Assembly (NCBI GenBank): GCA_963662155.1
Contig: OY759268.1
Coordinates: forward strand, 57,653,469-57,717,468
Direction of reading: 5' to 3'
Source: Lamellibrachia columna
Taxonomy: Eukaryota; Annelida; Polychaeta; Sabellida; Siboglinidae
DNA length: 64,000 nt
Shown: piece by piece, positions 36,945-49,321 of the stretch
Numbering within the stretch: position 1 is the stretch's first letter
Layout of the letters: every line of letters starts with the position of its first letter
The notes under the pieces: generated by a model
What the model was told of the DNA's origin: nothing
Database searches by the model: none
The model's input: only the letters and a program-made list of their open reading frames with translations
Program-made: the position numbers and the translations under genes

Positions 36945-39900
36945 CATGGGCGCCCGGGTGTCAGACAAAGGACACGTGTGAGTCAACAGCGTGTAAGGTA
37001 TAACTTTGAGCGAGGAGGTAGAAGTGTCTATGCTCCCCTCAAGTTAAGAAGTAGAGTATGGCCGCCCGGGTGTCAGACAAAGGACACGTGTGAGTCAACA
37101 GCGTGTAAGGTATAACTTTGAGCGAAGAGGAAGAAGTGTCTATGCTCCCCTCAAGTTAAGAAGTAGAGTATGGGCGCCCGGGTGTCAGACAAAGGACACG
37201 TGTGAGTCAACAGCGTGTAAGGTATAACTTTGAGCGAGGAGGTAGAAGTGTCTATGCTCCCCTCAAGTTAAGAAGTAGAGTATGGCCGCCCGGGTGTCAG
37301 ACAAAGGACACGTGTGAGTCAACAGCGTGTAAGGTATAACTTTGAGCGAAGAGCTAGAAGTGTCTATGCTCCCTTCAAGTTAAGAAGTAGAGTATGGGCG
37401 CCCGGGTGTCAGACAAAGGACACGTGTGAGTCAACAGCGTGTAAGGTATAACTTTGAGCGAAGAGCTAGAAGTGTCTATGCTCCCTTCAAGTTAAGAAGT
37501 AGAGTATGGGCACCCGGTGTCAGACAAAGGACACGTGTGAGTCAACAGCGTGTAAGGTATAACTTTGAGCGAAGAGCTAGAAGTGTCTATGCTCCCCTCA
37601 AGTTAAGAAGTAGAGTATGGGCGCCCGGGTGTCAGACAAAGGACACTTGTGAGTCCACAGCGTGTAAGGTATAACTTTGAGCGAAGAGCTAGAAGTGTCT
37701 ATGCTCCCCTCAAGTTAAGAAGTAGAGTATGGACGCCCGGGTGTCAGACAAAGGACACGTGTGAGTCAACAGCGTGTAAGGTATAACTTTGAGCGAAGAG
37801 GTAGAAGTGTCTATGCTCCCCTCAAGTTAAGAAGTAGAGTATGGGCGCCCGGGTGTCAGACAAAGGACACGTGTGAGTCAACAGCGTGTACAGTATAACT
37901 TAGAGCGAAGAGGTAGAAGTGTCTATGCTCCCCTCAAGTTAAGAAGTAGAGTATGGGCGCCCGGGTGTCAGACAAAGGACACGTGTGAGTCAACAGCGTG
38001 CAAGGTATAACTTTGAGCGAAGAGCTAGAAGTGTCTATGCTCCCCTCAAGTTAAGAAGTAGAGTATGGACGCCCGGGTGTCAGACAAAGGACACGTGTGA
38101 GTCAACAGCGTGTAAGGTATAACTTTGAGCGAAGAGCTAGAAGTGTCTATGCTCCCCTCAAGTTAAGAAGTAGAGTATGGGCGCCCGGGTGTCAGACAAA
38201 GGACACGTGTGAGTCAACAGCGTGTAAGGTATAACTTTGAGCGAAGAGGTAGAAATGTCTATGCTCCCCTCAAGTTAAGAAGTAGAGTATGGACGCCCGG
38301 GTGTCAGACAAAGGACACGTGTGGGTCAACAACGTGTAAGGTATAACTTTGAGCGAAGAGGTAGAAGTGTCTATGCTCCCCTCAATTTAAGAAGTAGAGT
38401 ATGGGCGCCCGGGTGTCAGACAAAGGACACGTGTGAGTCAACAGCGTGTAATGTATAACTTTGAGCGAAGAGCTAGAATTGTCTATGCTCCCCTCAAGTT
38501 AAGAAGTAATGTATGAGCGCCCGGGTGTCAGACAAAGGACACGTGTGAGTCAACAGCGTGTAAGGTATAACTTTGAGCGAAGAGCTAGAAGTGTCTATGC
38601 TCCCCTCAAGTTAAGAAGTAGAGCATGGGCGCCCGGGTGTCAGACAAAGGACACGTGTGAGTCATCAGCGTGTAAGGTATAACTTTGAGCGAAGAGCTAG
38701 AAGTGTCTATGCTCCCCTCAAGTTAAGAAGTAGAGTATGGGTGCCCGGGTGTCAGACAAAGGACACGTGTGAGTCAACAGCGTGTAAGGTATAACTTTGA
38801 GCGAAGAGGTAGAAGTGTCTATGCTCCCCTCAAGTTAAGAAGTAGAGTATGGGTGCCCGGGTGTCAGACAAAGGACACGTGTGAGTCAACAGCGTGTAAG
38901 GTATAACTTTGAGCGAAGAGGTAGAAGTGTCTATGCTCCCCTCAAGTTAAGAAGTAGAGTATGGCCGCCCGGGTGTCAGACAAAGGACACGTGTGAGTCA
39001 ACAGCGTGTAAGGTATAACTTTGAGCGAAGAGGTAGAAGTGTCTATGCTCCCCTCAAGTTAAGAAGTAGAGTATGGGCGCCCGGTGTCAGACAAAGGACA
39101 CGTGTGAGTCAACAGCGTGTAAGGTATAACTTTGAGCGAAGAGCTAGAAGTGTCTATGCTCCCCTCAAGTTAAGAAGTAGAGTATGCGCGCCCGGGTGTC
39201 AGACAAAGGACACTTGTGAGTCCACAGCGTGTAAGGTATAACTTTGAGCGAAGAGCTAGAAGTGTCTATGCTCCCCTCAAGTTAAAAAGTAGAGTATGGA
39301 CGCCCGGGTGTCAGACAAAGGACACGTGTGAGTCAACAGCGTGTAAGGTATAACTTTGAGCGAAGAGGTAGAAGTGTCTATGCTCCCCTCAAGTTAAGAA
39401 GTAGAGTATGGGCGCCCGGGTGTCAGACAAAGGACACGTGTGAGTCAACAGCGTGTACAGTATAACTTTGAGCGAAGAGGTAGAAGTGTCTATGCTCCCC
39501 TCAAGTTAAGAAGTAGAGTATGGGCGCCCGGGTGTCAGACAAAGGACACGTGTGAGTCAACAGCGTGCAAGGTATAACTTTGAGCGAAGAGCTAGAAGTG
39601 TCTATGCTCCCCTCAAGTTAAGAAGTAGAGTATGGACGCCCGGGTGTCAGACAAAGGACACGTGTGAGTCAACAGCGTGTAAGGTATAACTTTGAGCGAA
39701 GAGCTAGAAGTGTCTATGCTCCCCTCAAGTTAAGAAGTAGAGTATGGACGCCCGGGTGTCAGACAAAGGACACGTGTGAGTCAACAGCGTGTAAGGTATA
39801 ACTTTGAGCGAAGAGGTAGAAATGTCTATGCTCCCCTCAAGTTAAGAAGTAGAGTATGGACGCCCGGGTGTCAGACAAAGGACACGTGTGGGTCAACAAC

Positions 39901-40530
39901 GTGTAAGGTATAACTTTGAGCGAAGAGGTAGAAGTGTCTATGCTCCCCTCAATTTAAGAAGTAGAGTATGGGCGCCCGGGTGTCAGACAAAGGACACGTG
40001 TGAGTCAACAGCGTGTAATGTATAACTTTGAGCGAAGAGCTAGAATTGTCTATGCTCCCCTCAAGTTAAGAAGTAATGTATGAGCGCCCGGGTGTCAGAC
40101 AAAGGACACGTGTGAGTCAACAGCGTGTAAGGTATAACTTTGAGCGAAGAGCTAGAAGTGTCTATGCTCCCCTCGAGTTAAGAAGTAGAGCATGGGCGCC
40201 CGGGTGTCAGACAAAGGACACGTGTGAGTCAACAGCGTGTAAGGTATAACTTTGAGCGAAGAGCTAGAATTGTCTATGCTCCCCTCAAGTTAAGAAGTAG
40301 AGTATGGGTGCCCGGGTGTCAGACAAAGGACACGTGTGAGTCAACAGCGTGTAAGGTATAACTTTGAGCGAAGAGGTAGAAGTGTCTATGCTCCCCTCAA
40401 GTTAAGAAGTAGAGTATGGGTGCCCGGGTGTCAGACAAAGGACACGTGTGAGTCAACAGCGTGTAAGGTATAACTTTGAGCGAAGAGGTAGAAATGTCTA
40501 TGCTCCCCTCAAGTTAAGAAGTAGAGTATG
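36945..40530. repeat. 112-bp tandem repeat, ~32 units, with a 14-unit higher-order duplication
   Basis: GACACGTGTGAGTCAACAGC recurs every 112 bp. A block of about 14 units is duplicated with an offset of 1,567 bp. The one-base deletion (CGCCCGGTGTC or CACCCGGTGTC) lies at 37,512 and 39,080, the AGTATAACTT variant at 37,891 and 39,458, AATTTAAG at 38,385 and 39,952, and AAGTAATGTATGAGC at 38,507 and 40,074. Each unit carries CACGTG and GCCCGGGTGTC. Confidence 0.97.
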
Positions 40531-40689
40531 AAACTTGTGAAATGAAGTGACTGAAAAGACAGCCGATATGCGCAGCGAATATCGAAGCGGCGTGGCGATG
40601 TCAAACGTCACTAGCGAGACGACACCCCTAATGCGAAGGAAGACGGTCGCGACAACCGTAGCAGTACGCCTGAAGGACGGCAGAGCACA

Positions 40690-41300
40690 GAATCGTCTCT
40701 ACACAACGTTCGCTGCACGACGGCCAGAACAGTACGCCAGAAAGACGACAGACAACAGAGTCGTCTCTAGACAACGTTCGCAGCACGACGGCCAGAACAG
40801 TACGCCAGAAAGACGACAGACAACAGAGTCGTCTCTAGACAACGTTGGCTGCACGACGGCTGGAGCAGTACGCCAGAAAGACGACAGACAACAGAGTCGT
40901 CTCTAGACAACGTTCGCTGCACGACGGCTGGAGCAGTACGCCAGAAAGACGACAGACAACAGAGTCGTCTCTAGACAACGTTCGCTGCACGACGGCTGGA
41001 GCAGTACGCCACAAAGACGACAGACAACAGAGTCGTCTCTAGACAACGTTCGCTGCACGACGGCTGGAGCAGTACGCCAGAAAGACGACAGACAACAGAG
41101 TCGTCTCTAGACAACGTTCGCTGCACGACGGCTGGAGCAGTACGCCAGAAAGACGACAGACAACAGAGTCGTCTCTAGACAACGTTCGCTGCACGACGGC
41201 TGGAGCAGTACGCCAGAAAGACGACAGACAACAGAGTCGTCTCTAGACAACGTTCGCTGCACGACGGCTGGAGCAGTACGCCACAGCGACAGCAGACAAC
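40690..41300. repeat. 68-bp tandem repeat, ~8-9 units
   Basis: GACAACAGAGTCGTCTCTAG recurs every 68 bp. The CGTCTCTAGACAACG core includes an imperfect palindrome. Open frames on both strands here are repeat artefacts. Confidence 0.96.
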
Positions 41301-42719
41301 TGTATCGTCTCTGCACTACGTTCGCTGTGCGACGACCGTAGACGGCCACCTCAGATGGAGAAACTCGAGTGTTTCGCGACCCGCCACCGAGCGCCTGGGG
41401 CAGAATGAACGGTTCGTGAAAACGTAGAGAAGGGACAGAACTGTTATTCAGGCATAGAACCCCCGGAACTGACTTTGTTGCTCTTATAACAGGGTTGTGT
41501 GATAGTAAGACATGTCGAGGTACGTAAGCAAACACAGCTGCGTTTTATCTTTAGCCATGATGAATATAACGTCATAGTTTACTTTGGGTTGATGTTTGGA
41601 TAGCGATGGGTCATGTTAGATGCTATTAATAGTTATTTCGCAGGTTGAATAATTCCCTGGTCAATTACTACAGAATCGGAGTTATATGCATATAATAATT
41701 ACATACACCCAGGAGTCTACTTGTTTCCTTGTAAACTATTGTGTATTAAATGTTTATTTTTCTTTCACTTGTCTTTGTTGTCTTGTTCATTTGTGCAACA
41801 ACCATTCACGAGCGTTGAATTATAGAAATGAGACTTTCCAATTAGACCTGAGCGAAACCAATGAGCGGAAACCCCGCCAATCCGTGATATATATGCATCG
41901 CGTATTATCATCCATGAAAACGAAGTCACTCAGCGTAGAAAGTGAATTGTACTGGTCGCTGCTCCTGCCGTTGTTAAAAGGGGCGACTTCCAATTCGCAG
42001 AAGCCGACAAAGCCATGCGCCATACGGAACAATACCGAACAAAGCCTGTCATTCAAAACCAACCAGTTATCGTAGATGACGTCAGCACCGGCGAACAACC
42101 TGATGATCTTATGGGTGGTAACAATTAAATATGTATGTCCCCTATTATTACAACGCCCCAGACATGCCCCACCTTCCCCTATGCTTGCTACATGTTAATG
42201 CTCTCACTTCAGACAGCTCAAACTATGGCAAGTGACTCTCACTCGGCCGATACATTCTTTGAACATTTAAAAATGTGAGCTGTGTCACCTGAAATTGACA
42301 CTGTTGGTTGCAATAAAATGGTGCCCGCAAAAGAGGATTATCGAGATTAGCCGCGCACAAACTGTTCCAACATTATCCGTATCAGTAGCATCAACAACGA
42401 AATAGTATGGAATGACTCCCTGCATGTTATTTATAGTATCGTGGACGTGCTTTTGGAAAATTTAAACGAGGACACTAGTATGACTATATGGCATTCTTTA
42501 CCCTCTATTGACCTCTCACATTGCAGAAAGGTACGTTATAAAGGGCGTCTAAATTTGATATAATTAGGCAATTTCTCTCGTTCAAACAGCAACACCGATC
42601 CAGGTATTGTAAAGTATTTCAGTTATACAATAACCGAGCTATTCTAGGTATCTAACAAAGTTAACAATACAAACAAGCCTTACTTAACAAGTCAATGAGA
42701 GTGTAGGCCTCAAGCTGCT
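41301..42719. other. unassigned stretch in the large DEG/ENaC intron
   Basis: No exon of the channel or other gene was recognised. The open frames at 41,686-42,098 overlap on both strands and lack family features. Confidence 0.5.
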
Positions 42720-42825
42720 CGTATTCCTGCACACGCAGGTCGCGCATGTAGACATTCAGCTCCAGGAAGTTGCGACTGAAACACATTCAGACGAAGATTA
42801 TTATCTAATTCATCACGAAAAATAA
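42720..42825. repeat. small fragment related to 32,735-32,830
   Basis: GCAGGTCGCGCATGTAGA, ATTCAGCT and GAAGTTGC blocks align with 32,748-32,800. It is a further dispersed piece of the duplicated DEG/ENaC 3-prime flank. Confidence 0.8.
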
Positions 42826-42957
42826 TAACCAAAGTATGTATTTTACTACCAATACATACATTTGCTGGGCCGACTCCTTACGTGTCTTCCCATATCAAAA
42901 CAAAATAATCTATGGAATCCTATAAAAAAAAACAAAGAAATATACAGAGTATAGTAC

Positions 42958-43689
<732 letters not shown>

Positions 43690-44225
43690 GTATTAGAAGG
43701 GTGTGTAGTTGTCGGAGTTCTCCCAATCTTTACGTTCCATTATGATCCACCAAGTAGCGAGTTGGTAATACGGGACGTGCGGTATTAGAAGGTTGTAGTT
43801 GTCGGAGTTCTCCCAATCTTTACCTTCCATTATGATCCACCAAGTAGCGAGTTGGTAATACGGGACGTGCGGTATTAGAAGGTTGTAGTTGTCGGAGTTC
43901 TCCCAATCTTTACGTTCCATTATGATCCACCAAGTAGCGAGTTGGTAATACGGGACGTACGGTATTAGAAGGGTTGTAGTTGTCGGAGTTCTCCCAATCT
44001 TTACGTTCCATTATGATCCACCAAGTAGCGAGTTGGTAATACGGGACGTGCGGTATTAGAAGGGTTGTAGTTGTCGGAGTTCTCCCAATCTTTACGTTCC
44101 ATTATGATCCACCAAGTAGCGAGTTGGTAATACGGGACGTACGGTATTAGAAGGGTTGTAGTAGTCGGAGTTCTCCGAATCTTTACGTTCCATTATGATC
44201 CACCAAGTAGCGAGTTGGTAATAGG
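43690..44225. repeat. 90/91-bp tandem repeat, 6 units
   Basis: GTCGGAGTTCTCCCAATCTT recurs at 43,711, 43,801, 43,891, 43,982, 44,073 and 44,164. The extra base is a G in AGAAGGG against AGAAGG. The array ends about 165 bp from the splice donor of the large channel exon. Confidence 0.96.
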
Positions 44226-44388
44226 AAGGTTTTTTTGCAAAACATTACGTGACAGAACATTACATCTGGCGAAATGCATGATTATCTCGCCGAATACATG
44301 TCTTATTAGAAGTGTATGTATTTAATGCATGTTGCAGCTGTACGTACAAAGGTGTAGACGCGAAAAGGTTAATATGAGAGCAAAATAC

Positions 44389-45940
44389 CTGAAAAACTTT
44401 CCGTCCAATCGATTCGTTTCAATGAAAGATTCCAACCTTTTCATTAACGATATAAAGTACTGCAACGAATCACTTCTGAAGCCGGTCCACGGTGGCAAAA
44501 CGTTTGGTATACATACGAAACCAGTCATCTCACCACGAACTAGCTTCCCTCGAAATGATTTGGTTTGTTTGTCATCCTCGAACTTGAAATACTCGCGCAT
44601 AGCAGCTTTCTCGGAAGCGGTATCAACTTTGTAGTGGCCGTATAGTTTAACTAAGACTGCCCGGAGAATAGGTTCGTCTTCCGCTTCGATAAAGCACGCG
44701 CAGTTGACCCGATAAACACTTGCTGCGTCAACCCATAATTTAGCGGTAGTTTCTCTCATTCTAGAAATGGATTCTTGATACTGTTCAACAATCGGCGTTA
44801 TTCTGACCGACGTAAGTTCGCCGGCGAAGTGTAATTTGCTGATGTTTATTCCGTTCTCCAAGTCGTTCTTGTATTTTGTAATTTTAGGGATTATGCCTGT
44901 CTTGTCAAACTCATCCGTGATGTCCCACATTTTGACAAAGTCAAAATAGCCAACGTTACTCTGAAAATAAGTTCTTACGGCAACATCACGTGCTTTATAG
45001 TCTTCGAATCTTTTCCGTGCTTTTATAATACGCTGGAGAGGTTGTCGTATGACGAACGACTCGTATTCTGTGAGTTCTCTGTCGAATTCGATTGAAGCCT
45101 GCCAGAACCTGTTTGTATAATTGAGAACTGTGTTTTTTTTTGTGTTTCGTGGCCATCGGCTGTGTAGATATGAAACAACCCCTCGATGTTTTCTATATAT
45201 TTGTTAATGTGTCCTCTGAGCCTTGTGTGCGTCTCATTCATTTCCTTGCTTTGCTTGAACAATTCTGCGGTTAGAGTCATAACTGCCGTTCGGCGTAACT
45301 GTATAGTTCGTCAATGGGACAGCATTGCAGTATGCGTCGTGCGCTCTGTCTACGTTGTATAACACTCTCTTCGAAGCGGTAAGTTTTTCTCCCAGACGCA
45401 GTCGAAGGGCTGTTCGCAAGTATTCTTTTTCAATCAATCCTACTGAATCTCTGAGTGTTTTGGAGAACTCCAACGAGTCAGAGGTACAATCATGCAAATT
45501 CATTTTATCCCAACCGACAACAAAACGATTGTGTAAGATGTCCTGCATTTTCTGAAATCCTAATTCATTTACATATTCATAGCATACGCAAGCCATCATA
45601 TCGTTTATTACATATTGTTTATAGTCTAATATTTTCCGCAGTGTCTTCCATTTTGGTAGCCCTCTTTGAATTTGTTCAATCTCCTTAATGTTAGCTCGCC
45701 GTTTGTCCGGTAACAGGCGCTCCTGGGTGTCGATAGATTCACCCATTTGCTCTCTCACATTCCTGAGGTATTTCTCAGACAACTCGAATTGTTTTGTTCC
45801 GTTCTCGTTGGCGGCAGCGTAGCTAATGGACGTTTTGTAATGCACTATATCGCACTCTTTAGGGCACGCGCAGGTAGTATTGGCCAGCTTCTGTCTCGTA
45901 GTGTCCACGCGTCTGGCTGACTGGTTTCTGTTAAATGATT
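44389..45940 (-). CDS. DEG/ENaC channel, large exon with ~470-codon insertion
   Basis: The exon starts after the acceptor TTTGTTTTTCAG and ends at the donor TTTTTCAG/GTATTT. The first ~45 codons carry the conserved extracellular block (TTCACACPKECDIVHYKT, then SISYAAA; shown in pieces), which joins in phase 1 to the exon at 51,094-51,253. About 470 further codons follow before the intron, with predicted-helical, Lys/Glu-rich content (for example QRGLPKWKTLRKIL and ELFKQSKEMNET) and a few Cys. The family normally has only a few tens of residues between SYA and TM2. Two frame breaks occur: one between 45,250 and 45,310, and one at a T9 run (45,130-45,138). They compensate, so reading on both outer sides is in the same frame. 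Long coherent coding stretches on both sides favour a real exon with indels, or a young pseudogene. Confidence 0.8.
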
Positions 45941-45971
45941 CTGAAAAACAAACTATGTCTTAGACATCAAT

Positions 45972-46580
45972 GCAGTTCATCAAATGGTCAGTGACGTATC
46001 GAGGATCTTGTAAAGGGGGAGCCAGGGGGCTAACTTAGTCACCAATTAGTTTACCACGCTACCATGTAGATGAACAACTCGTTATATACGGAACAGTTCA
46101 TCAAATGGTCAGTGACGTATGGAGGATCTTGTAAAGGGGGAGCCAGGGGGCAAGCTTAGTCACCAATTAGTTTACCACGCTACCATGTAGATGAACAACT
46201 GGTTATATACGGAACAGTTCATCAAATGGTCAGTGACGTATCGAGGATCTTGTAAAGGGGGAGCCAGGGGGCAAGCTTAGTCACCAATTAGTTTACCACG
46301 CTACCATGTAGATGAACAACTGGTTATATACGGAACAGTTCATCAAATGGTCAGTGACGTATGGAGGATCTTGTAAAGGGGGAGCCAGGGGGCAAACTTA
46401 GTCACCAATTAGTTTACCACGCTACCATGTAGATGAACAACTGGTTATATACGGAACAGTTCATCAAATGGTCAGTGACGTATCGAGGATCTTGTAAAGG
46501 GGGAGCCAGGGGGCTAGCTTAGTCACCAATTAGTTTACCACGCTACCATGTAGATGAACAACTCGTTATATACGGAACAG
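45972..46580. repeat. 121-bp tandem repeat, 5 units
   Basis: TTCATCAAATGGTCAGTGAC recurs every 121 bp in the intron just 5-prime of the large exon (minus-strand sense). ATCGAGG and ATGGAGG variants alternate. A diverged single copy lies at 56,690-56,780. Confidence 0.96.
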
Positions 46581-46789
46581 AATCAAAATAAACATGGGAT
46601 GCTGACACTTGATGACTACGCGACCAAACACTCAATTAGTTCTTGGAAATCGTTGCAGCTGAGACTTGTTAACACGCTGCGAAGTGTTACGTGCCTCCCC
46701 CCAGATCGAAGGTCCGACTGGTATACACTGAAGCAAAGCAAACTCTCAATCAAGCGAGCTGCTAAGTCGAAACGGGATCAGTTTAATAA

Positions 46790-47090
46790 ACAAAAGCCAA
46801 AATATGTTGCATCGGTTGAGTTTACACAACATGGTCATATCCTATAGGCAAGTATAAAACTATGTGTTTACAAATACATGTTCATGTCGTGAGCGAATAT
46901 TGCTAGACTACAGGTACCCGTGACGTAAGGTATGGCTCGGCTCATGAAATTAAAATGCTGTGAGTTCAACAAGGTTTTCTGTAGTAAATCACTGGCATGA
47001 TATTCTTGATTGTAGTTGAAAATAGTTATATTTCATAAATTGTTATGCGTGCATGGGTCGAACACCGTGACTTTTGTTTTCCTTTAAGTA
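46790..47090. repeat. single-unit relative of the 61.7-62.3 kb segment
   Basis: Aligns in the same orientation with 61,740-62,285. Shared blocks are CATGGTCATATCCT, TGTTTACA...AAATA, ATGTTCAT, GAGCGAATA and a TTGTTATG/TGGTTATG end. The 55-bp unit that is repeated five times there occurs once here (46,877-46,935). Confidence 0.8.
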
Positions 47091-47909
47091 TCATTCAGTC
47101 GTTGACATATCACCCTAAATTATTTCAATAGAGGCTTACCTATTGCTGGCAGCAGGCAGCTTGTATATCGGGATACGTTACACACGGACGGTTCGTCTAT
47201 GATCAATAATGCAACAGATAAGTATTTAGTGTATACGTTGCTTCATCTAATACTGCGCAGCAGAAGGGGTGTGTGTAGTGCCATTTGCACAGGAACTATT
47301 TTGATTTTGAATAATTTCAACATATTGTTTATATGGAGTATATGGTCGAATCTCATGAACCATTAGCACACGGTGTTCGAGGGTCTTGTTCGTTGGAAAA
47401 GGTGCTTAAAAGCTATCCCTGTGGTTGTTCATGCCATATAGCATTTTCTATAGGTTTGACAGACATTGTGGGCTGTACGATTTAATAAAGGGTTCAAGTT
47501 GCCCCACCACTAAGAACTGCATGCACACACCCATAAGAATGTCACAGTAATCAAACCGTCGATGTTCAAGGATTTCAAAAACTTAGACACTGAGTCCAAA
47601 TGTGATTTTTCACTGATTTTATTTCCTTTGGCTATTTTTCCTCCTCACGAATCCAGAAAGTAGGGCTGACAAAAGTTTTAAAATATCGACATGTATAATC
47701 AGTATCAAGTTCCACGTGACCCTCCATATATACACTACGATGATATAATTAAGAAACTATTATGAATTAAGTGATGTCTGTACCAAAATTAAAAAAGGAA
47801 TTGAAAGTAAGTTGTGGTCAATAAAAGCTTCAGCCTCTTGAACCCATTTACGTCAATAATTACAAAAGTTAAGGTGATTAATGACATATACTTTATTATG
47901 ATTACGTAC
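47091..47909. other. unassigned stretch
   Basis: No gene or repeat was recognised. Confidence 0.5.
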
Positions 47910-48286
47910 CTTTGGTAAGGTATATTCATAAAATACTGGTACCTTTCTGGACACAATTTCTTCTGAGTGGAAAATTAATTGCATGATTTCTGCCTCAATA
48001 ATCATCTGCCTCACGAATCCACAGTATTTAAAAAAATTACCATCCACCCCATTATTGTACATTAGAAGGACCACGAATGAAACATCCAGTGTTAGAGCTT
48101 TGTGGAACTCATATAGGATCGAATTCACACCGTTGCAACGGCACATTCGTTTCCAAACAAGGTCATACCACAAAACTAGATACACTACACATCGGATTCA
48201 TCCAGCAGCTATTGCCGTAATAAACCACAGGAGCGACTTTGTATTAAATGCCTCCTTCATCTCCATGGAAAGTAGACGTATGAAAG
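47910..48286 (-). pseudogene. unidentified exon-like segment with one internal stop
   Basis: On the minus strand, 125 codons run between a plausible acceptor (CTTCTGGTGTTTCAAG) and a good donor (CCAAAG/GTACGTA), broken only by a TGA where TGG would keep the frame. The readings include FNTKSLLWFITAIAAG before the stop and IRCVVYLVLWYDLVWKRM after it, a hydrophobic, possibly membrane-spanning region. It lies inside the 5-kb intron of the DEG/ENaC gene on the same strand, but its exit phase does not fit the next channel exon. No family was recognised. It could be a relic of another gene or chance. Confidence 0.3.
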
Positions 48287-48735
48287 CTTGAAACACCAGA
48301 AGAAATGTTTAACATGATGCCGAGGAGTAGTATATGACCATCATATGAAAACATTGCTCGTCAGCTGGACCAACAACTATCAAAAGTTGTCGGCCGGAAC
48401 ACATTTTAAGAACTTAGAACTTGAAAAAAAAAAAAATCAATATATTTGGTATTCATTTGGTTTTTATTTCCTGTTTACATATCGATGAACATAGGAGGTG
48501 ATAGTTTATAAATGTACGGCAATCTCCGTGCCCTCAAAAACTATCGGAATCAGCCGAGTTGAATCACTCTAGTCCAATTCAACTGCTGCTACACCCTCAT
48601 CCTGATGTTGTTGTATCACCCCATGAGCTGTCCCTTTAGTTGTAACAACAGGACGAATAGTTACGGGAAGCTTGTCCTCCGTCTTCTGGCCTGGTCGACT
48701 TTTGTGTTTTCTAACTATTTCTGCCTGACGATTCA
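48287..48735. other. unassigned stretch
   Basis: Nothing was recognised before the 65-bp array. Confidence 0.5.
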
Positions 48736-49321
48736 CGTTTGTCACTTGTCACTGGACGTTTAGTACGTTGGACATTCACATTTACAGATACACAAAACAA
48801 CGTTTGTCACTTGTCACTGGACGTTTAGTACGTTGGACATTCACATTTACAGATACACAAAACAACGTTTGTCACTTGTCACTGGACGTTTAGTACGTTG
48901 AACATTCACATTTACAGATACACAAAACAACGTTTGCCACTTGTCACTGGACGTTTAGTACGTTGGACATTCACATTTACAGATACACAAAACAACGTTT
49001 GTCACTTGTCACTGGACGTTTAGTACGTTGGACATTCACATTTACAGAAACACAAAACAACGTTTGTCACTTGTCACTGGACGTTTAGTACGTTGGACAT
49101 TCACATTTACAGATACACAAAACAACGTTTGTCACTTGTCACTGGACGTTTAGTACGTTGGACATTCACATTTACAGATACACAAAACAACGTTTGTCAC
49201 TTGTCACTGGACGTTTAGTACGTTGGACATTCACATTTACAGATACACAAAACAACGTTTGTCACTTGTCACTGGACGTTTAGTACGTTGGACATTCACA
49301 TTTACAGATAAACAAAACAAC
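48736..49321. repeat. 65-bp tandem repeat, 9 units
   Basis: CGTTTGTCACTTGTCACTGG recurs every 65 bp with very few differences, which suggests recent homogenisation. It lies in the DEG/ENaC intron. Confidence 0.97.

Larger units (their letters stand above)
33505..40625 (-). repeat. right arm of the large inverted duplication
   Basis: Inverted partner of 11,395-13,240. From right to left it contains the 112-bp array, the region around the TM2 exon, the 46-bp array, the 32-bp array and the TTGAGCAACACAG flank near 33,550. The order is collinear with the left arm. Confidence 0.9.

Noticed and set aside
40690..41535. Arg-rich open frames on both strands
   Set aside because: They are explained entirely by the 68-bp array.
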